Source of the DNA: Cladocopium goreaui
Lineage: Eukaryota > Sar > Dinophyceae > Suessiales > Symbiodiniaceae
Length of the DNA stretch: 64,000 nt
Reading direction: 5' to 3'
Assembly (NCBI GenBank): GCA_947184155.2
Contig: CAMXCT020003200.1
Span: forward strand, 1-64,000
Positions 18,555 to 27,567 of the stretch are shown here, one piece after another. The notes under the pieces are model-generated. The model was not told the DNA's origin. It searched no databases and was given only the letters and a program-made list of their open reading frames with translations. Every line of letters begins with the position of its first letter. Positions within the stretch are counted from its first letter, which is position 1. The position numbers were made by a program, and so were the translations under genes.

Positions 18555-18845
18555 ATGGACAATCGCGACAACCGACCATTTCGTGAAGCAATGGAGGAAC
18601 GGTACATTGAGTGGATTGTTGGATTGGAGAAGGTGTCGAATATCTTTCGGATAGTACAGACTATGCTTGTTCTTATGGAATGGCTTCTACCTTTGCTTGA
18701 GGATATTGGTTTGAGTGCGAACCAACGAGACATCATGACAATGTTCCGCGATCATCTCTCGGAATTGGAGATCGAGATGCAAAGGCAGATTCTTCAGCTG
18801 CGTGAGCATATCTTAGGCAGATATCAGAGGTCATTGCAAGGTTGA
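18555..18845 (+). CDS. Small helical protein of the LTR element
   Basis: 96 residues from ATG 18555, no family recognised. It is almost entirely predicted helix: a hydrophobic central stretch (VSNIFRIVQTMLVLMEWLLP, about 27-46) followed by an amphipathic, charged segment (LELEMQ-like, about 68-90). A membrane-interacting or small bundle protein is possible. It lies between the tandem leader repeats and the nested retrotransposon. The smooth amino-acid composition supports a real gene, but size alone keeps confidence moderate. Confidence 0.4.
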   Translation: MDNRDNRPFREAMEERYIEWIVGLEKVSNIFRIVQTMLVLMEWLLPLLEDIGLSANQRDIMTMFRDHLSELEIEMQRQILQLREHILGRYQRSLQG

Positions 18846-19188
18846 AAGACCTGTGACCCATTGCTGTGTGATAGATTTGACAGATATGTGGTCGATAGGG
18901 TTCCTGGCAGTAGTGGTAAGCGTGGAAAATAGGGGACAACGCCGGAGCTGCAGGTGAGAGTATGTTGCAGTTGCGTTGCATGTGAGATTTGTGATTTGGT
19001 TGTGTAAGAGGTTTTGTGACTTTGGCAAGAAAGAGAGAGAGAGAGCCTGGAGAGTCACTAGGAAACTAGGAAGCTGGGTGATTTTGGCAGAGAGTGAGAG
19101 AGAGTGCCTGGAGAATCACTAGAGAGCATTGAAAAGAGTTAGAAGGAAAGTGGGCTGTACGGCAGGGTGCTGCATAGGTCCATACTGA

Positions 19189-19471
19189 AAAATAAGCAAC
19201 ACCTCTTTGAGAATCAAAGATGAATGCCTTATTTTCACGACAACAAAAATTTGTCCCAGTGGGACAAATTAACAAGACCAAAAAAAAAAATCTCTGAAAC
19301 CACCAAACAACAAACAAACACAAACAGTAAACAGTTTGTTGGTTGTCTCCCTGTTTAACTGGAAACATCGATGATACTTCATGTTCACATGTGTGATTTT
19401 TCATTCGTTTGATGTTTTCCGTTTCAAGGGAGGGTGGGTGGGAATTCCACCCTTTTTAAGAGGGCAGCGTT
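19189..19471 (+). repeat. A1 repeat of YR retrotransposon 1
   Basis: 283 bp, matching A2 (27242-27524). It contains hairpin-forming segments such as TTTGTCCCAGTGGGACAAA and CTTTGAGAATCAAAG and ends in GGGCAGCGTT. It represents the element's 5' terminus. Confidence 0.92.
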
Positions 19472-19921
19472 GGCAAGGGGCAAAGCAGTGGCGCGTGGCC
19501 AAGCGTTGCTTCGGTCTCCTGTGGTTTTTCAACCAGTGGTACCTGTTCCATTTCCGTATCGGCTGTGCATTTTGTCAGTGATTTCAGGTTTTGGCACTGC
19601 ATTTGTGATTTTCTTCGCCTGGATTTGGACTCTTTAGGAGATCGTCTTTTATGCAACACAGGTCACAACCTCGGCTTCCTGTGTTTAGGCCGCTGGTGCC
19701 ACATCGACCATTGCAATCTGATTCTACATCTTGCAGTTACATTCTTGCAGGTGGTGGTTCTGCAGTTTTGTTGCAACACAGCATCCTGTCGTATTTGTAC
19801 ACGCCTGGTGCTAGGAATCCAGATATTTTTCATTTGGGTAACACTGCGCCTGCCATTCGTATCATTACAGGTTCCTGGACACAGGTGGACACTCCCAGCG
19901 TGTCTTCTCAACGGGCAGAAA
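19472..19921 (+). other. Leader between A1 and the recombinase start
   Basis: Open in the recombinase frame but without an ATG and with protein-unlike composition, so probably 5' untranslated. It contains TGGACACTCCCAGCGT (19886-19901), which is conserved in the second element (43535-43550) just upstream of its recombinase. Confidence 0.55.
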
Positions 19922-21727
19922 ATGACTGAGGCCACAGATACGAATCCTGACCTTTTTCCTATGGGAGATTTTGCGGGGTCAGGTTTTGATGTTGGATACC
20001 CATATGGTGGTGAACAGTCTGAACCCTTTTTTGATGACGCCAGGGTTGATCCATCTGAAACAGTGGGGGACCAATTGGACGACTGGGATGTTACGGCAGT
20101 AAACTTTGCTGGTTCAGTGTTGGACGGTTTGCATGTTTTCACTTCCGGTGATTTTCAAAATGCATTGGACAGAGCATGGCAATCTTTGGAGCCGGCGCCA
20201 CAGTGGACGATGCCTTGGGAAACGGGCGTGTGGAAACATATTTTTGATGTGTCAGAGCGTTCAAGTAGCTTGACAATGCCTGTTTTGAGTAGACCTGCAG
20301 TGACTCCTCTGCCAGATGTCTTGCCAGTGCAACACCCGGCTTTGAAAAGCAGGCGCATTGCAGCTGAACCTCAGGCCTGGCAACAAGTGGTCATGGCCTC
20401 GGATGTGGCGTCATGGCAGGAGCTTCATGAAGCCAAGCTGGACGTGGCTTTGAAACGCTGGTATGACGTGGTGATCATGTTTCCAACGTCATTTATCTTG
20501 GTGGCTCAACTGGCTGAATTACCCACCTTGGGTGAGCAAATGTCCATGATGAGAGATGTTTTGAGTGGCAGATCACCTTTGACCTTGTTGAAACGAGTGA
20601 ACTCCATTACACGGTACATGACATTTCTGCGCAATCACGGGATGACAGCGCCTGGGGTTGAGTCAGACTTGTATGCTTTTCTCAAGGAGCAAAGGTCTGA
20701 AGGCGCACCTCAGTCGAGACTTGCAGCTGTGATTGAGTCCATCAGGTTCATGGAGCATGTGTTAGGCCTCAATGGTTTGACAGACCTGCTGTCCAAGCGC
20801 TGCTTAGGTGCGGCAAAGCAGACAACAGCTGGGCCAAACCGTCAGGCAGCACCGCTGACAGTTGCAGAGCTGCGGGTACTTCATGACATCCTTGCTTCAC
20901 CTGATGCAGATGTTTGGGATCGTAACATGGCTGGCGCTTTCCTGGGATGTGTTTATACAAGGTCGAGGTGGTCAGATTTTCAGCACTCGAATGAAATGAC
21001 AGCAGATCCACACCCTCATTGTCCTGAGTTTGTGGAGTTATCCATTTCAGAGTACAAGACAAAGTATGCAAATGCTTGGAGGGGTGGTTTGCTTACAGCA
21101 GTGGCCCCAGCCATTGGTGTGTCGGCAGAGAACTGGGCGCAGAACTGGCTGGTAGTTAGAAACATGTTGCAGGCACCTTTGCATGAGGATTTTCCCATCA
21201 TGCCAGCACCGAACGCTGCAGGGGAGGCCACCAAAAGGCCCCTTACCACTAAGGAAGTTGCGGAGTGGATCCGTTTGCTTTTGAGGAGAGGTGGCATAGC
21301 AATGGGTGAACGCAGAATTTCATCCCATAGTGCCAAAGCCACCATCCTTTCATACTTAGCGAAGTATGGAGCAGAGATATCAGTGCGTGAGATTTTGGGG
21401 GCCCATGTTTCCCACTTGCAGTCGGTCATCAGATATTCAAGAGACGCCCTGGCTGAGCCCTTGCGGGTTATGGCACGCATGCTGGCTGATATACGCAGTG
21501 GCATTTTTATGCCGGACACCACAAGGTCTGGATACTTTTCAATGAACTTGGACCCAGCCACAGAGGAGATTGACAGTACAGTTATTCTGGTCAGTGATGA
21601 TGAGACGTTAAGCATGAGATGGCACAGGTGGAACAAATTGCTGAGTCTGACAGTGAGGACGAAGCTGACACCTGTTCAAGCTCAGATGAAAGTGCAGTGG
21701 CATCTGCAAGGTGCAGTCGACCCGTAA
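19922..21727 (+). CDS. Tyrosine recombinase (integrase) of YR retrotransposon 1
   Basis: About 600 residues from the ATG at 19922 (MTEATDTNPDL); the frame is open upstream but lacks an ATG. The N-terminal third is acidic and linker-like. The core-binding region is helical (about 20400-20850). Catalytic features follow: YTRSRWSDF with the first Arg (20960-20968), HSAKATILSYL giving H-x-x-K (His at 21326) in place of the usual H-x-x-R, and GAHVSHLQSVIRYSRD with the second His and the nucleophilic Tyr (21434-21436). It would integrate the circular DNA intermediate by site-specific strand exchange. The acidic and Cys-rich C-terminal extension appears to continue in the -1 frame (21619-21945). YR preceding Gag is not the usual DIRS order. 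Confidence 0.88.
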   Translation: MTEATDTNPDLFPMGDFAGSGFDVGYPYGGEQSEPFFDDARVDPSETVGDQLDDWDVTAVNFAGSVLDGLHVFTSGDFQNALDRAWQSLEPAPQWTMPWETGVWKHIFDVSERSSSLTMPVLSRPAVTPLPDVLPVQHPALKSRRIAAEPQAWQQVVMASDVASWQELHEAKLDVALKRWYDVVIMFPTSFILVAQLAELPTLGEQMSMMRDVLSGRSPLTLLKRVNSITRYMTFLRNHGMTAPGVESDLYAFLKEQRSEGAPQSRLAAVIESIRFMEHVLGLNGLTDLLSKRCLGAAKQTTAGPNRQAAPLTVAELRVLHDILASPDADVWDRNMAGAFLGCVYTRSRWSDFQHSNEMTADPHPHCPEFVELSISEYKTKYANAWRGGLLTAVAPAIGVSAENWAQNWLVVRNMLQAPLHEDFPIMPAPNAAGEATKRPLTTKEVAEWIRLLLRRGGIAMGERRISSHSAKATILSYLAKYGAEISVREILGAHVSHLQSVIRYSRDALAEPLRVMARMLADIRSGIFMPDTTRSGYFSMNLDPATEEIDSTVILVSDDETLSMRWHRWNKLLSLTVRTKLTPVQAQMKVQWHLQGAVDP

Positions 21728-21945
21728 CCGTGCCAAAGGCGCCGGTGGGCTTCAAGATGTACCAGCACACCAAGAGCCGCATGCTTCACCTCATGGAGTT
21801 GGAGCACCATAGGGTGTTCCAGTGTGGAAGGATGGCTGGGGAAAAGCATGAGATTTCCCAGGCCAGCAAACTCCGTTGGGACACCCCTTGCTGTGGCCGA
21901 TGTTGGCGCACAGCTGGGCACCCGCTCGTGTCTAGGGTCGGATGA
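21619..21945 (+). CDS. C-terminal extension of the recombinase in the -1 frame
   Basis: The frame starts within the end of the recombinase. It shows an acidic serine-rich stretch (AESDSEDEADTCSSSDES) followed by a basic/Cys-rich region (FKMYQHTKSRMLHLM, CGRCWRTAGHP). The second element has an acidic-serine stretch plus a Cys/His-rich tail in the same -1 relation (45181-45525). This suggests a translated extension reached by frameshift, or an indel in both lineages. No classical slippery heptamer was found. Confidence 0.5.
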   Translation: MAQVEQIAESDSEDEADTCSSSDESAVASARCSRPVTVPKAPVGFKMYQHTKSRMLHLMELEHHRVFQCGRMAGEKHEISQASKLRWDTPCCGRCWRTAGHPLVSRVG

Positions 21946-22415
21946 ATGAGCCAGACAACATGAGCGCTGGACCTTTGCAGCCAAACACTTGGCAACGCAG
22001 AGCTATGAGCCTTCTTGTGGAAAAAATTTGACAGGCAGCATCTCCTTGTGCAAATCATTCACCAGTTAGTGTCAACATGAGACACGGTGAGAACGCACAC
22101 ATTGAAAACCACCTGTCAAACATTTCATTCCACTTGTCATACATGTCGGCTCCAGGTGTGCAACATGAAGTGCATGATACGTTTGTTTGGCTCATTTCAT
22201 CATGCATGTCAGGAACGTCCAGACCTTAACCCAGGCACTCTCAACTTGTTGCAAATTGCATAAGTGAGCATGTCATATAGATACAGAAGTTGATAAACCA
22301 CACTCCATTCTAAATACACCCTCTTTTGGATCTGACCCAGTTTTTCTTTCACTTTGACAGCTGGTTCATTGTTTCTTTTGTTGTAGGGACCTCAAACGCT
22401 ACCCGTTGCTGAAAC
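21946..22415 (+). other. Non-coding spacer between recombinase and Gag
   Basis: About 470 bases without coding signal. It ends in a pyrimidine-rich stretch (TTTTTCTTTCACTTTGACAG at about 22342-22361, then TGTTTCTTTTGTTGTAG at 22371-22387) that looks like a splice acceptor 5' of the Gag ATG. Gag/Pol could be expressed from a cis- or trans-spliced RNA. Confidence 0.45.
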
Positions 22416-23600
22416 ATGGCACTGGTGGAATCAGAGGCCGCTTTTCAAAAGCGTTGTGATGAACTGGAGGACCAGCTCTACACGAAGTGTAAGGCCCAGG
22501 ACATCACGTCTTTTTCAACTCTGGCATTTTCGTTGGGGTCACCTCAGAACCAAGTCAGTGAAACAGAGCTGTCAGATTTGGCGGGAAAAATTCATGGAGG
22601 AGTGGCCACAGTGGGGAACACAGCCAACATAAGGAGACTCCATTTTGAGGCTTGTACATTTCTTATGGCAGATATGAAGTCGCAGGTAACAGCAACTGAC
22701 CCGTCAGAGCCTGTGCGTAAACTTCCATTTGTTGAAAAGCAGAATCGCCTTGAAATGCAGAAGCGCCGAATCAGTGGGTTGTCGCACCGACCTGAGCAGC
22801 AGCCAGCCCACCAGTTGATTGACCAGGTGTACAACTTGATAGAGTCAGGTGCCATCATTTACATTCATCCCTCAAAGTGCCATTCAAGGGAACACGAGAT
22901 TCAGAATGAGGCAAAACAGAAGACCAAGCAAATCGTTACCCTTGAACAGGGGGCCTTGAAAACAACCACAGCCAATGCCATGACAGACATTGACACTTCC
23001 ACTGAGTTGAAGGTTTACTTTGCTTTGATGCGACGGCACTTGGCTTTCGAGATGCTTCATTTGCTTTCCTGGGAGTTGTGTCAACTTTGGTTGGACAAGC
23101 TCATGACCGTGCTGATCTCAGATGCTCCAGCAAATTTTTCAGCAGTTGGAGTGAGTCAGATTCTCAAAGCTGATCGGGAGATGTTTACATTGCTTGCCAT
23201 GGAACATACAGATGGTTTGAAAGCATTGCCTGGCAGAGAGCCGCCGTTGGACAAAACGTTCAAGCGCCTGATGCACGACCCACGCATCAATGTTCATTTG
23301 ATTGCATACCCAAAGCAGCAGCCAGTTGCACCGAAAACCCCAAAGCGTCCTGGTGATGAGCCTGGAGATAAACCAAGTCCTAAAAAGCCAAAAAACCAGC
23401 CGCCGAAGCCCGTGCCTCAGATGCCAGCTGAGTTGAAAGGGTTGACAAGTAGGACTGCAGACGGCAAACCCATTTGCTGGCATAGGAACCTTAAGAAAGG
23501 GTGCAATAACACAGTCAAGAATGGCCGGTGCAGATTTGGGATGCACGTATGCATGAAGTGTCACAAAACGGGACACGGAGCAGCAGATTGCCCTGGTTGA
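22416..23600 (+). CDS. Gag of YR retrotransposon 1 with zinc fingers
   Basis: 394 residues from ATG 22416. A helical N-terminal and central capsid-like region is followed by a Lys/Pro-rich linker (about 300-345). The C-terminal cysteine cluster comprises CWHRNLKKGC...CRFGMH, resembling a CCCH finger, and a CCHC zinc knuckle CMKCHKTGHGAADC. It presumably packages element RNA. Its stop is TGA (23598-23600) followed by CTAG, and the same frame stays open into the polymerase frame. UGA-CUA is the best-known leaky stop context, so a Gag-Pol readthrough product is likely. Confidence 0.85.
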   Translation: MALVESEAAFQKRCDELEDQLYTKCKAQDITSFSTLAFSLGSPQNQVSETELSDLAGKIHGGVATVGNTANIRRLHFEACTFLMADMKSQVTATDPSEPVRKLPFVEKQNRLEMQKRRISGLSHRPEQQPAHQLIDQVYNLIESGAIIYIHPSKCHSREHEIQNEAKQKTKQIVTLEQGALKTTTANAMTDIDTSTELKVYFALMRRHLAFEMLHLLSWELCQLWLDKLMTVLISDAPANFSAVGVSQILKADREMFTLLAMEHTDGLKALPGREPPLDKTFKRLMHDPRINVHLIAYPKQQPVAPKTPKRPGDEPGDKPSPKKPKNQPPKPVPQMPAELKGLTSRTADGKPICWHRNLKKGCNNTVKNGRCRFGMHVCMKCHKTGHGAADCPG

Positions 23601-23604
23601 CTAG
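23598..23604 (+). promoter_or_regulatory. Probable stop-codon readthrough signal (TGA CTAG)
   Basis: Gag and Pol are in the same frame, separated only by this TGA. The next codon CTA makes UGA-CUA, a context established as promoting readthrough in several viruses and cellular genes. The second element also has an in-frame TGA followed by C between Gag and Pol (47102-47104), which supports function. Confidence 0.65.
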
Positions 23605-26600
23605 AAACATCAGATCAACAGGGTGCATGTGAGCCAAGGCCTTGTACAGTGGGCCATCCAATTTTTGCTCAAGATTTTCCAATGTGTCCTATAAAGGATG
23701 TCGATCAGCCTGGTCCCATTAGTCAGACGCAGCCTGCCAGCCATCAGTTGCCTGGCGATTCAATGTGCAATAAGGGTACAGGACTGGTCCTTGAGATTTT
23801 TGCCGGATCGTGTCGGCTCAGCAAAGCTTGTCGTGGAATTGGCCTACAAGCATTGTCGGTGGATAAAGACTTGAGTAGAGCAGAAAACGCAGCAGTTGCA
23901 AAATATGACTTGTGTGATAAGAATCATTTTTCAATACTGGAGGGCTTGGTCAAAGCCGAGAGGCATCGGCTCTTGCATGCGCACTTCGCGCCCAGTTGTG
24001 GGACCGCTTCCAAAGCCCGGGAGCGTTTGGTCCCTGGATTGCCTAAAGAGCGCCAACCACGGCCCCTTAGGTCCGAGGAGAAGCCTGATGGCCTTGACAA
24101 TTTGACTTCAAGTGAAGCTGCAAGGGTGATATCAGCCAACGATTCATATGAAGCCGCAGTGAGGCTCATCTTGCTCTTGGTGGATCTGGGAATTTCGGTC
24201 TCAGTAGAGAACCCTAAGAACTCACTTTTCTGGTTGACATCAATGATGCAAAGGCTCTACAAGGCAGTCAAAGGAGGTCATGAGACCATTTTTCACAGTT
24301 GCATGCACGGTGGCACCCGAGACAAAGCAACAAAGTTTTGGTCTTTTAACCCTCGCGCCCCAGAAATAAACCTGTTTGCATCATTGGCTCTGGAGTGTGA
24401 CAGGAGCCATCCACACCAGTCATGGCGGCCTCGGTTTGTTGATGGCCGATGGATTTTTCCAACCAAGGACGAAGCTGCATACCCAGTTCTTCTGTGTGAA
24501 CGCATGGCAAGCATCCTTTTGCAAGAAGCAACCTGCCGAGGCTTAGCACCAGATGACAGTTTGACACAGCAGCTGCAACACGACAGCGCAGTCGGAAAAA
24601 GGCAGTTGTTCACTACACAACCTCGTCAGCAGAAGTTGCGGCCGATTTTGTCTGAGTTTGGTCATTTTCTAGTCATGGCAGTAAGCCTGGAGGATGCTTC
24701 AAAATTGCAGTTGGAAAAACTTTGTCCTAAGGGTTCAAAAATAGTGTCACGTCAAATTCAATGGGGGTTTAGGCGGGACGTTTTCATGACCCAAAAGGGT
24801 GCCACCATGGTCTCCCATTTGGATGATGGAGAAACCTTCGAACTGGTGAAAGTAGGCGTTCCAAGAGATCCAACCGAGTTCATTGCAGCTGCAGTGGCAT
24901 TAGGGCATCCACGTTTCTTGCTTGCAAGGGTGAGTAGTGAGGCTGAAGTTGCTGTGGATCATCTTTTGGGGAATGCGGCGAAACTTTCTTTGCTTAGAGC
25001 CCGGTTTTTGAAAAAATGGTTGCAAAGGGCAAAAGAGTTGCATGAACATGAGGAGGATTTGCACTCCAAGTTGCCTGCACACTTGCGCAGGGTCCTGGCA
25101 GGCAAACGCCTCTTATTGTGGCGTGAAATTTTGCTTGAACTAGGATACCAAGATGCCAAGGTGGTGGACGAAATCATCCGAGGTTTCCCTATGACAGGTT
25201 GGACCGAAGAATCAGGAGTTTTTGTGCCTGATGTGCGGCCTCCAGACATGACCGTGGATCAATTGCGGGGCATTGCACTTGGACTGAACCATGCAGTGGT
25301 GGAATCGTTGGCACAGGCCGGAGATTCAGAGTTGGATGTCCCGGCTTGGGAAGAAACCCAGGCAGAGATTCAGAATGGGTGGCTAGAACCTTGTGAAGTT
25401 TCAGATTTGCGTGTGGTGCATGTAGCCAAACGCTTTCCTTTGCAGCAGGGCGGTAAATTGCGGTTGATCGACGATTTTTCAGCAGCTGGAGTTAACCAAA
25501 CGGTGGGCATGGCCGAAAAACTCAGGGTGGAGTCGGTGGACGAGCTGACGGCCACCATCCTTGTGATGTTGAAAAAATGCGGTGAAAGTGCTCTGCCGAA
25601 TCTTGTGGGTAGGACGTTTGACTTGAAAAGCGCTTATAAGCAATTTGGGGTCGACGTCGAGCACCAAAAAACTCTCAGGATTGCCCAGCGTCACCCGGGC
25701 GGCGGAGTCAAGTTCTTTGCGGTCCAATCGCTACCGTTCGGGGCCACAGCCTCTGTCTCTTCATTCTTGCGCATAGCAGCTTCCATTAAGTTCATTGGCA
25801 CGGTGGGGCTGCGGCTCATTTGGACCAATTTCTTTGATGATTATACTGCTTTGTGTACCAGGCAGACGGCTCAAGAGGTGACCTTCTGTGTAGAGTCCTT
25901 GTTGCGTTTGCTTGGAGTGAAATATGCTGAGACGGGCCCCAAGGCCCCAGACTTTGCGGAGAAGTTCAAAACCCTGGGGTTGGAATTCGACTTGTCTGAA
26001 ACCGACCATGGGTCTTTTGTCTTAGGTCACACTGACAAAAGACGAGAAGAGCTCCTAGCCACATTGCATGAATTTTTGCAGGTCGAGACGGTAGAGGTGA
26101 AAGCGCTGGAGAAACTGCATGGTCGGTTGGTGTGGTTCAGTTCCTATGTTTTTGGCCGAGAGTTGAATACTGCAGTGAGGGTGATTTCGAGATACGCAAG
26201 GTTCAAAACCAAAACCATCAACAAGCCCGATGACCTGAACCATGCGTTGAAATTTCTGGCGGAGGAACTGGTCAGAGCCAGACCAGTCCAAGTCTCCCTA
26301 TCTCATTCCAGCACCTTCTTTGTCTTCACGGATGGAGCGTTTGAACCCACTTCCAATACACCTGCCACTGTTGGTGGCCTACTAGTTGATGAATGGGGGA
26401 GGTCATTAGAGTTCTTTGGGTTGCCTGTTCCACAGACCTTGCTGGACCAATTCCTGGAACATTCAGAACATCCAATATATGAGCTTGAGATCCTCCCAGT
26501 CCTGGTAGCCATCAGGATATGGGCCAAGTTGTTGGAGAAGAGCCACGTTGTGTTTTACTTAGACAATACTGCAGCACATAGTGCCTTTGTCCGTGCGGAG

Positions 26601-26843
26601 GGAGCCACCCCAGCGGCAGCAGGCATGGTGCGAGACTTTGTCAAGTATGAGAAGTTGTTAGGTTTGTTACCATGGTTCGGACGAGTCCCGTCCGCTAGCA
26701 ACCCAGCAGACGACGCATCTAGGCTGAACTTTAACGTGGCCTGGCTTACCCAAGCCAAACTTCTCTCAGTGGTTCTTCCTGCACACTTAAGTCAGTGGGG
26801 TATATCAACGGGTGTTCCGGAAGCATGCAACCGGAAAGCTTGA
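23601..26843 (+). CDS. Pol of YR retrotransposon 1: C5-MTase-like, reverse transcriptase, RNase H
   Basis: Open directly after the Gag TGA. Residues are counted from GTG 23649; the first ATG is 23682. Residues 47-235 resemble a cytosine-C5 methyltransferase: motif I EIFAGSCRLS, motif IV-like FAPSCGTASKARE with a cysteine, motif VI-like VENPKNSLFW, motif VIII-like GGTRDKATKFW. The reverse transcriptase follows: RLIDDF (605), motif A FDLKSAYKQ (657), LPFGATAS (695), motif C FFDDY (728), LGLEFDL. RNase H comes last: TDG (895), YELE (944), YLDN (970), NPADDASR (1018). Motif C has FFDD, not YVDD. DIRS elements usually carry an adenine-MTase-like domain after RNase H; here a different MTase fold precedes RT. 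The methyl-transfer activity is unproven. The last codons lie in B1. Confidence 0.9.
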   Translation, partial: LETSDQQGACEPRPCTVGHPIFAQDFPMCPIKDVDQPGPISQTQPASHQLPGDSMCNKGTGLVLEIFAGSCRLSKACRGIGLQALSVDKDLSRAENAAVAKYDLCDKNHFSILEGLVKAERHRLLHAHFAPSCGTASKARERLVPGLPKERQPRPLRSEEKPDGLDNLTSSEAARVISANDSYEAAVRLILLLVDLGISVSVENPKNSLFWLTSMMQRLYKAVKGGHETIFHSCMHGGTRDKATKFWSFNPRAPEINLFASLALECDRSHPHQSWRPRFVDGRWIFPTKDEAAYPVLLCERMASILLQEATCRGLAPDDSLTQQLQHDSAVGKRQLFTTQPRQQKLRPILSEFGHFLVMAVSLEDASKLQLEKLCPKGSKIVSRQIQWGFRRDVFMTQKGATMVSHLDDGETFELVKVGVPRDPTEFIAAAVALGHPRFLLARVSSEAEVAVDHLLGNAAKLSLLRARFLKKWLQRAKELHEHEEDLHSKLPAHLRRVLAGKRLLLWREILLELGYQDAKVVDEIIRGFPMTGWTEESGVFVPDVRPPDMTVDQLRGIALGLNHAVVESLAQAGDSELDVPAWEETQAEIQNGWLEPCEVSDLRVVHVAKRFPLQQGGKLRLIDDFSAAGVNQTVGMAEKLRVESVDELTATILVMLKKCGESALPNLVGRTFDLKSAYKQFGVDVEHQKTLRIAQRHPGGGVKFFAVQSLPFGATASVSSFLRIAASIKFIGTVGLRLIWTNFFDDYTALCTRQTAQEVTFCVESLLRLLGVKYAETGPKAPDFAEKFKTLGLEFDLSETDHGSFVLGHTDKRREELLATLHEFLQVETVEVKALEKLHGRLVWFSSYVFGRELNTAVRVISRYARFKTKTINKPDDLNHALKFLAEELVRARPVQVSLSHSSTFFVFTDGAFEPTSNTPATVGGLLVDEWGRSLEFFGLPVPQTLLDQFLEHSEHPIYELEILPVLVAIRIWAKLLEKSHVVFYLDNTAAHSAFVRAEGATPAAAGMVRDFVKYEKLLGLLPWFGRVPSASNPADDASRLNFNVAWLTQAKLLSVVLPAHLSQWGISTGVPEACNRKA

Positions 26844-27241
26844 CCCTACGCAGATAGCATCATCTGCCACCTTCCTGTGACAAAAACATGATTTGTTCGC
26901 TACAGGTTGAAACTGCAACCTTTCCTGTCTTTACCCCGACTGTGCATTCGAAGTGAATCCGCGACAAAAAGAGAGGCAGCATTCCACCGCCACGTTTTCA
27001 TTTCAGTGATGTCCATTGTTTGTTTGTTTCGATTTGCTTTTGTGATTTATCCGCATGTCCTTGTGCAGTTTGATGATCACGATTTGGAAACACACTTTCG
27101 ATGGCGCGCGTATCCTCGAGATATTTGTTGTTATATATTATTCTTCTTGATGTTTTATTGTTAGTTTAAATAAATAAACCACATATATGAATATGGATCT
27201 ATACGTTTGATCCTTCCCCATCGTCTTGTGGTTTGTTAGCG
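26797..27241 (+). repeat. B1 repeat of YR retrotransposon 1
   Basis: 445 bp, matching B2 (27568-28012) with very few differences (GATATTTGTT versus GATATTGGTT). It includes the last ~15 codons and stop of Pol and the 3' untranslated sequence with AATAAA-type words (TAAATAAATAAACC). Confidence 0.92.
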
Positions 27242-27524
27242 AAAATAAGCAACACCTCTTTGAGAATCAAAGATGAATGCCTTATTTTCACGACAACAAA
27301 AATTTGTCCCAGTGGGACAAATTAACAAGACCAAAAAAAAAAATCTCTGAAACCACCAAACAACAAACAAACACAAACAGTAAACAGTTTGTTGGTTGTC
27401 TCCCTGTTTAACTGGAAACATCGATGATACTTCATGTTCACATGTGTGATTTTTCATTCGTTTGATGTTTTCCGTTTCAAGGGAGGGTGGGTGGGAATTC
27501 CACCCTTTTTAAGAGGGCAGCGTT
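27242..27524 (+). repeat. A2 repeat of YR retrotransposon 1
   Basis: Copy of A1, directly abutting B1 and forming the B1/A2 junction with the AAAATAAG word. A 43-bp spacer of C- and G-runs (27525-27567) separates it from B2. Confidence 0.92.
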
Positions 27525-27567
27525 ACCCACCCTACTTTCACTACATTCACCCACCCACGCTGCGGGG

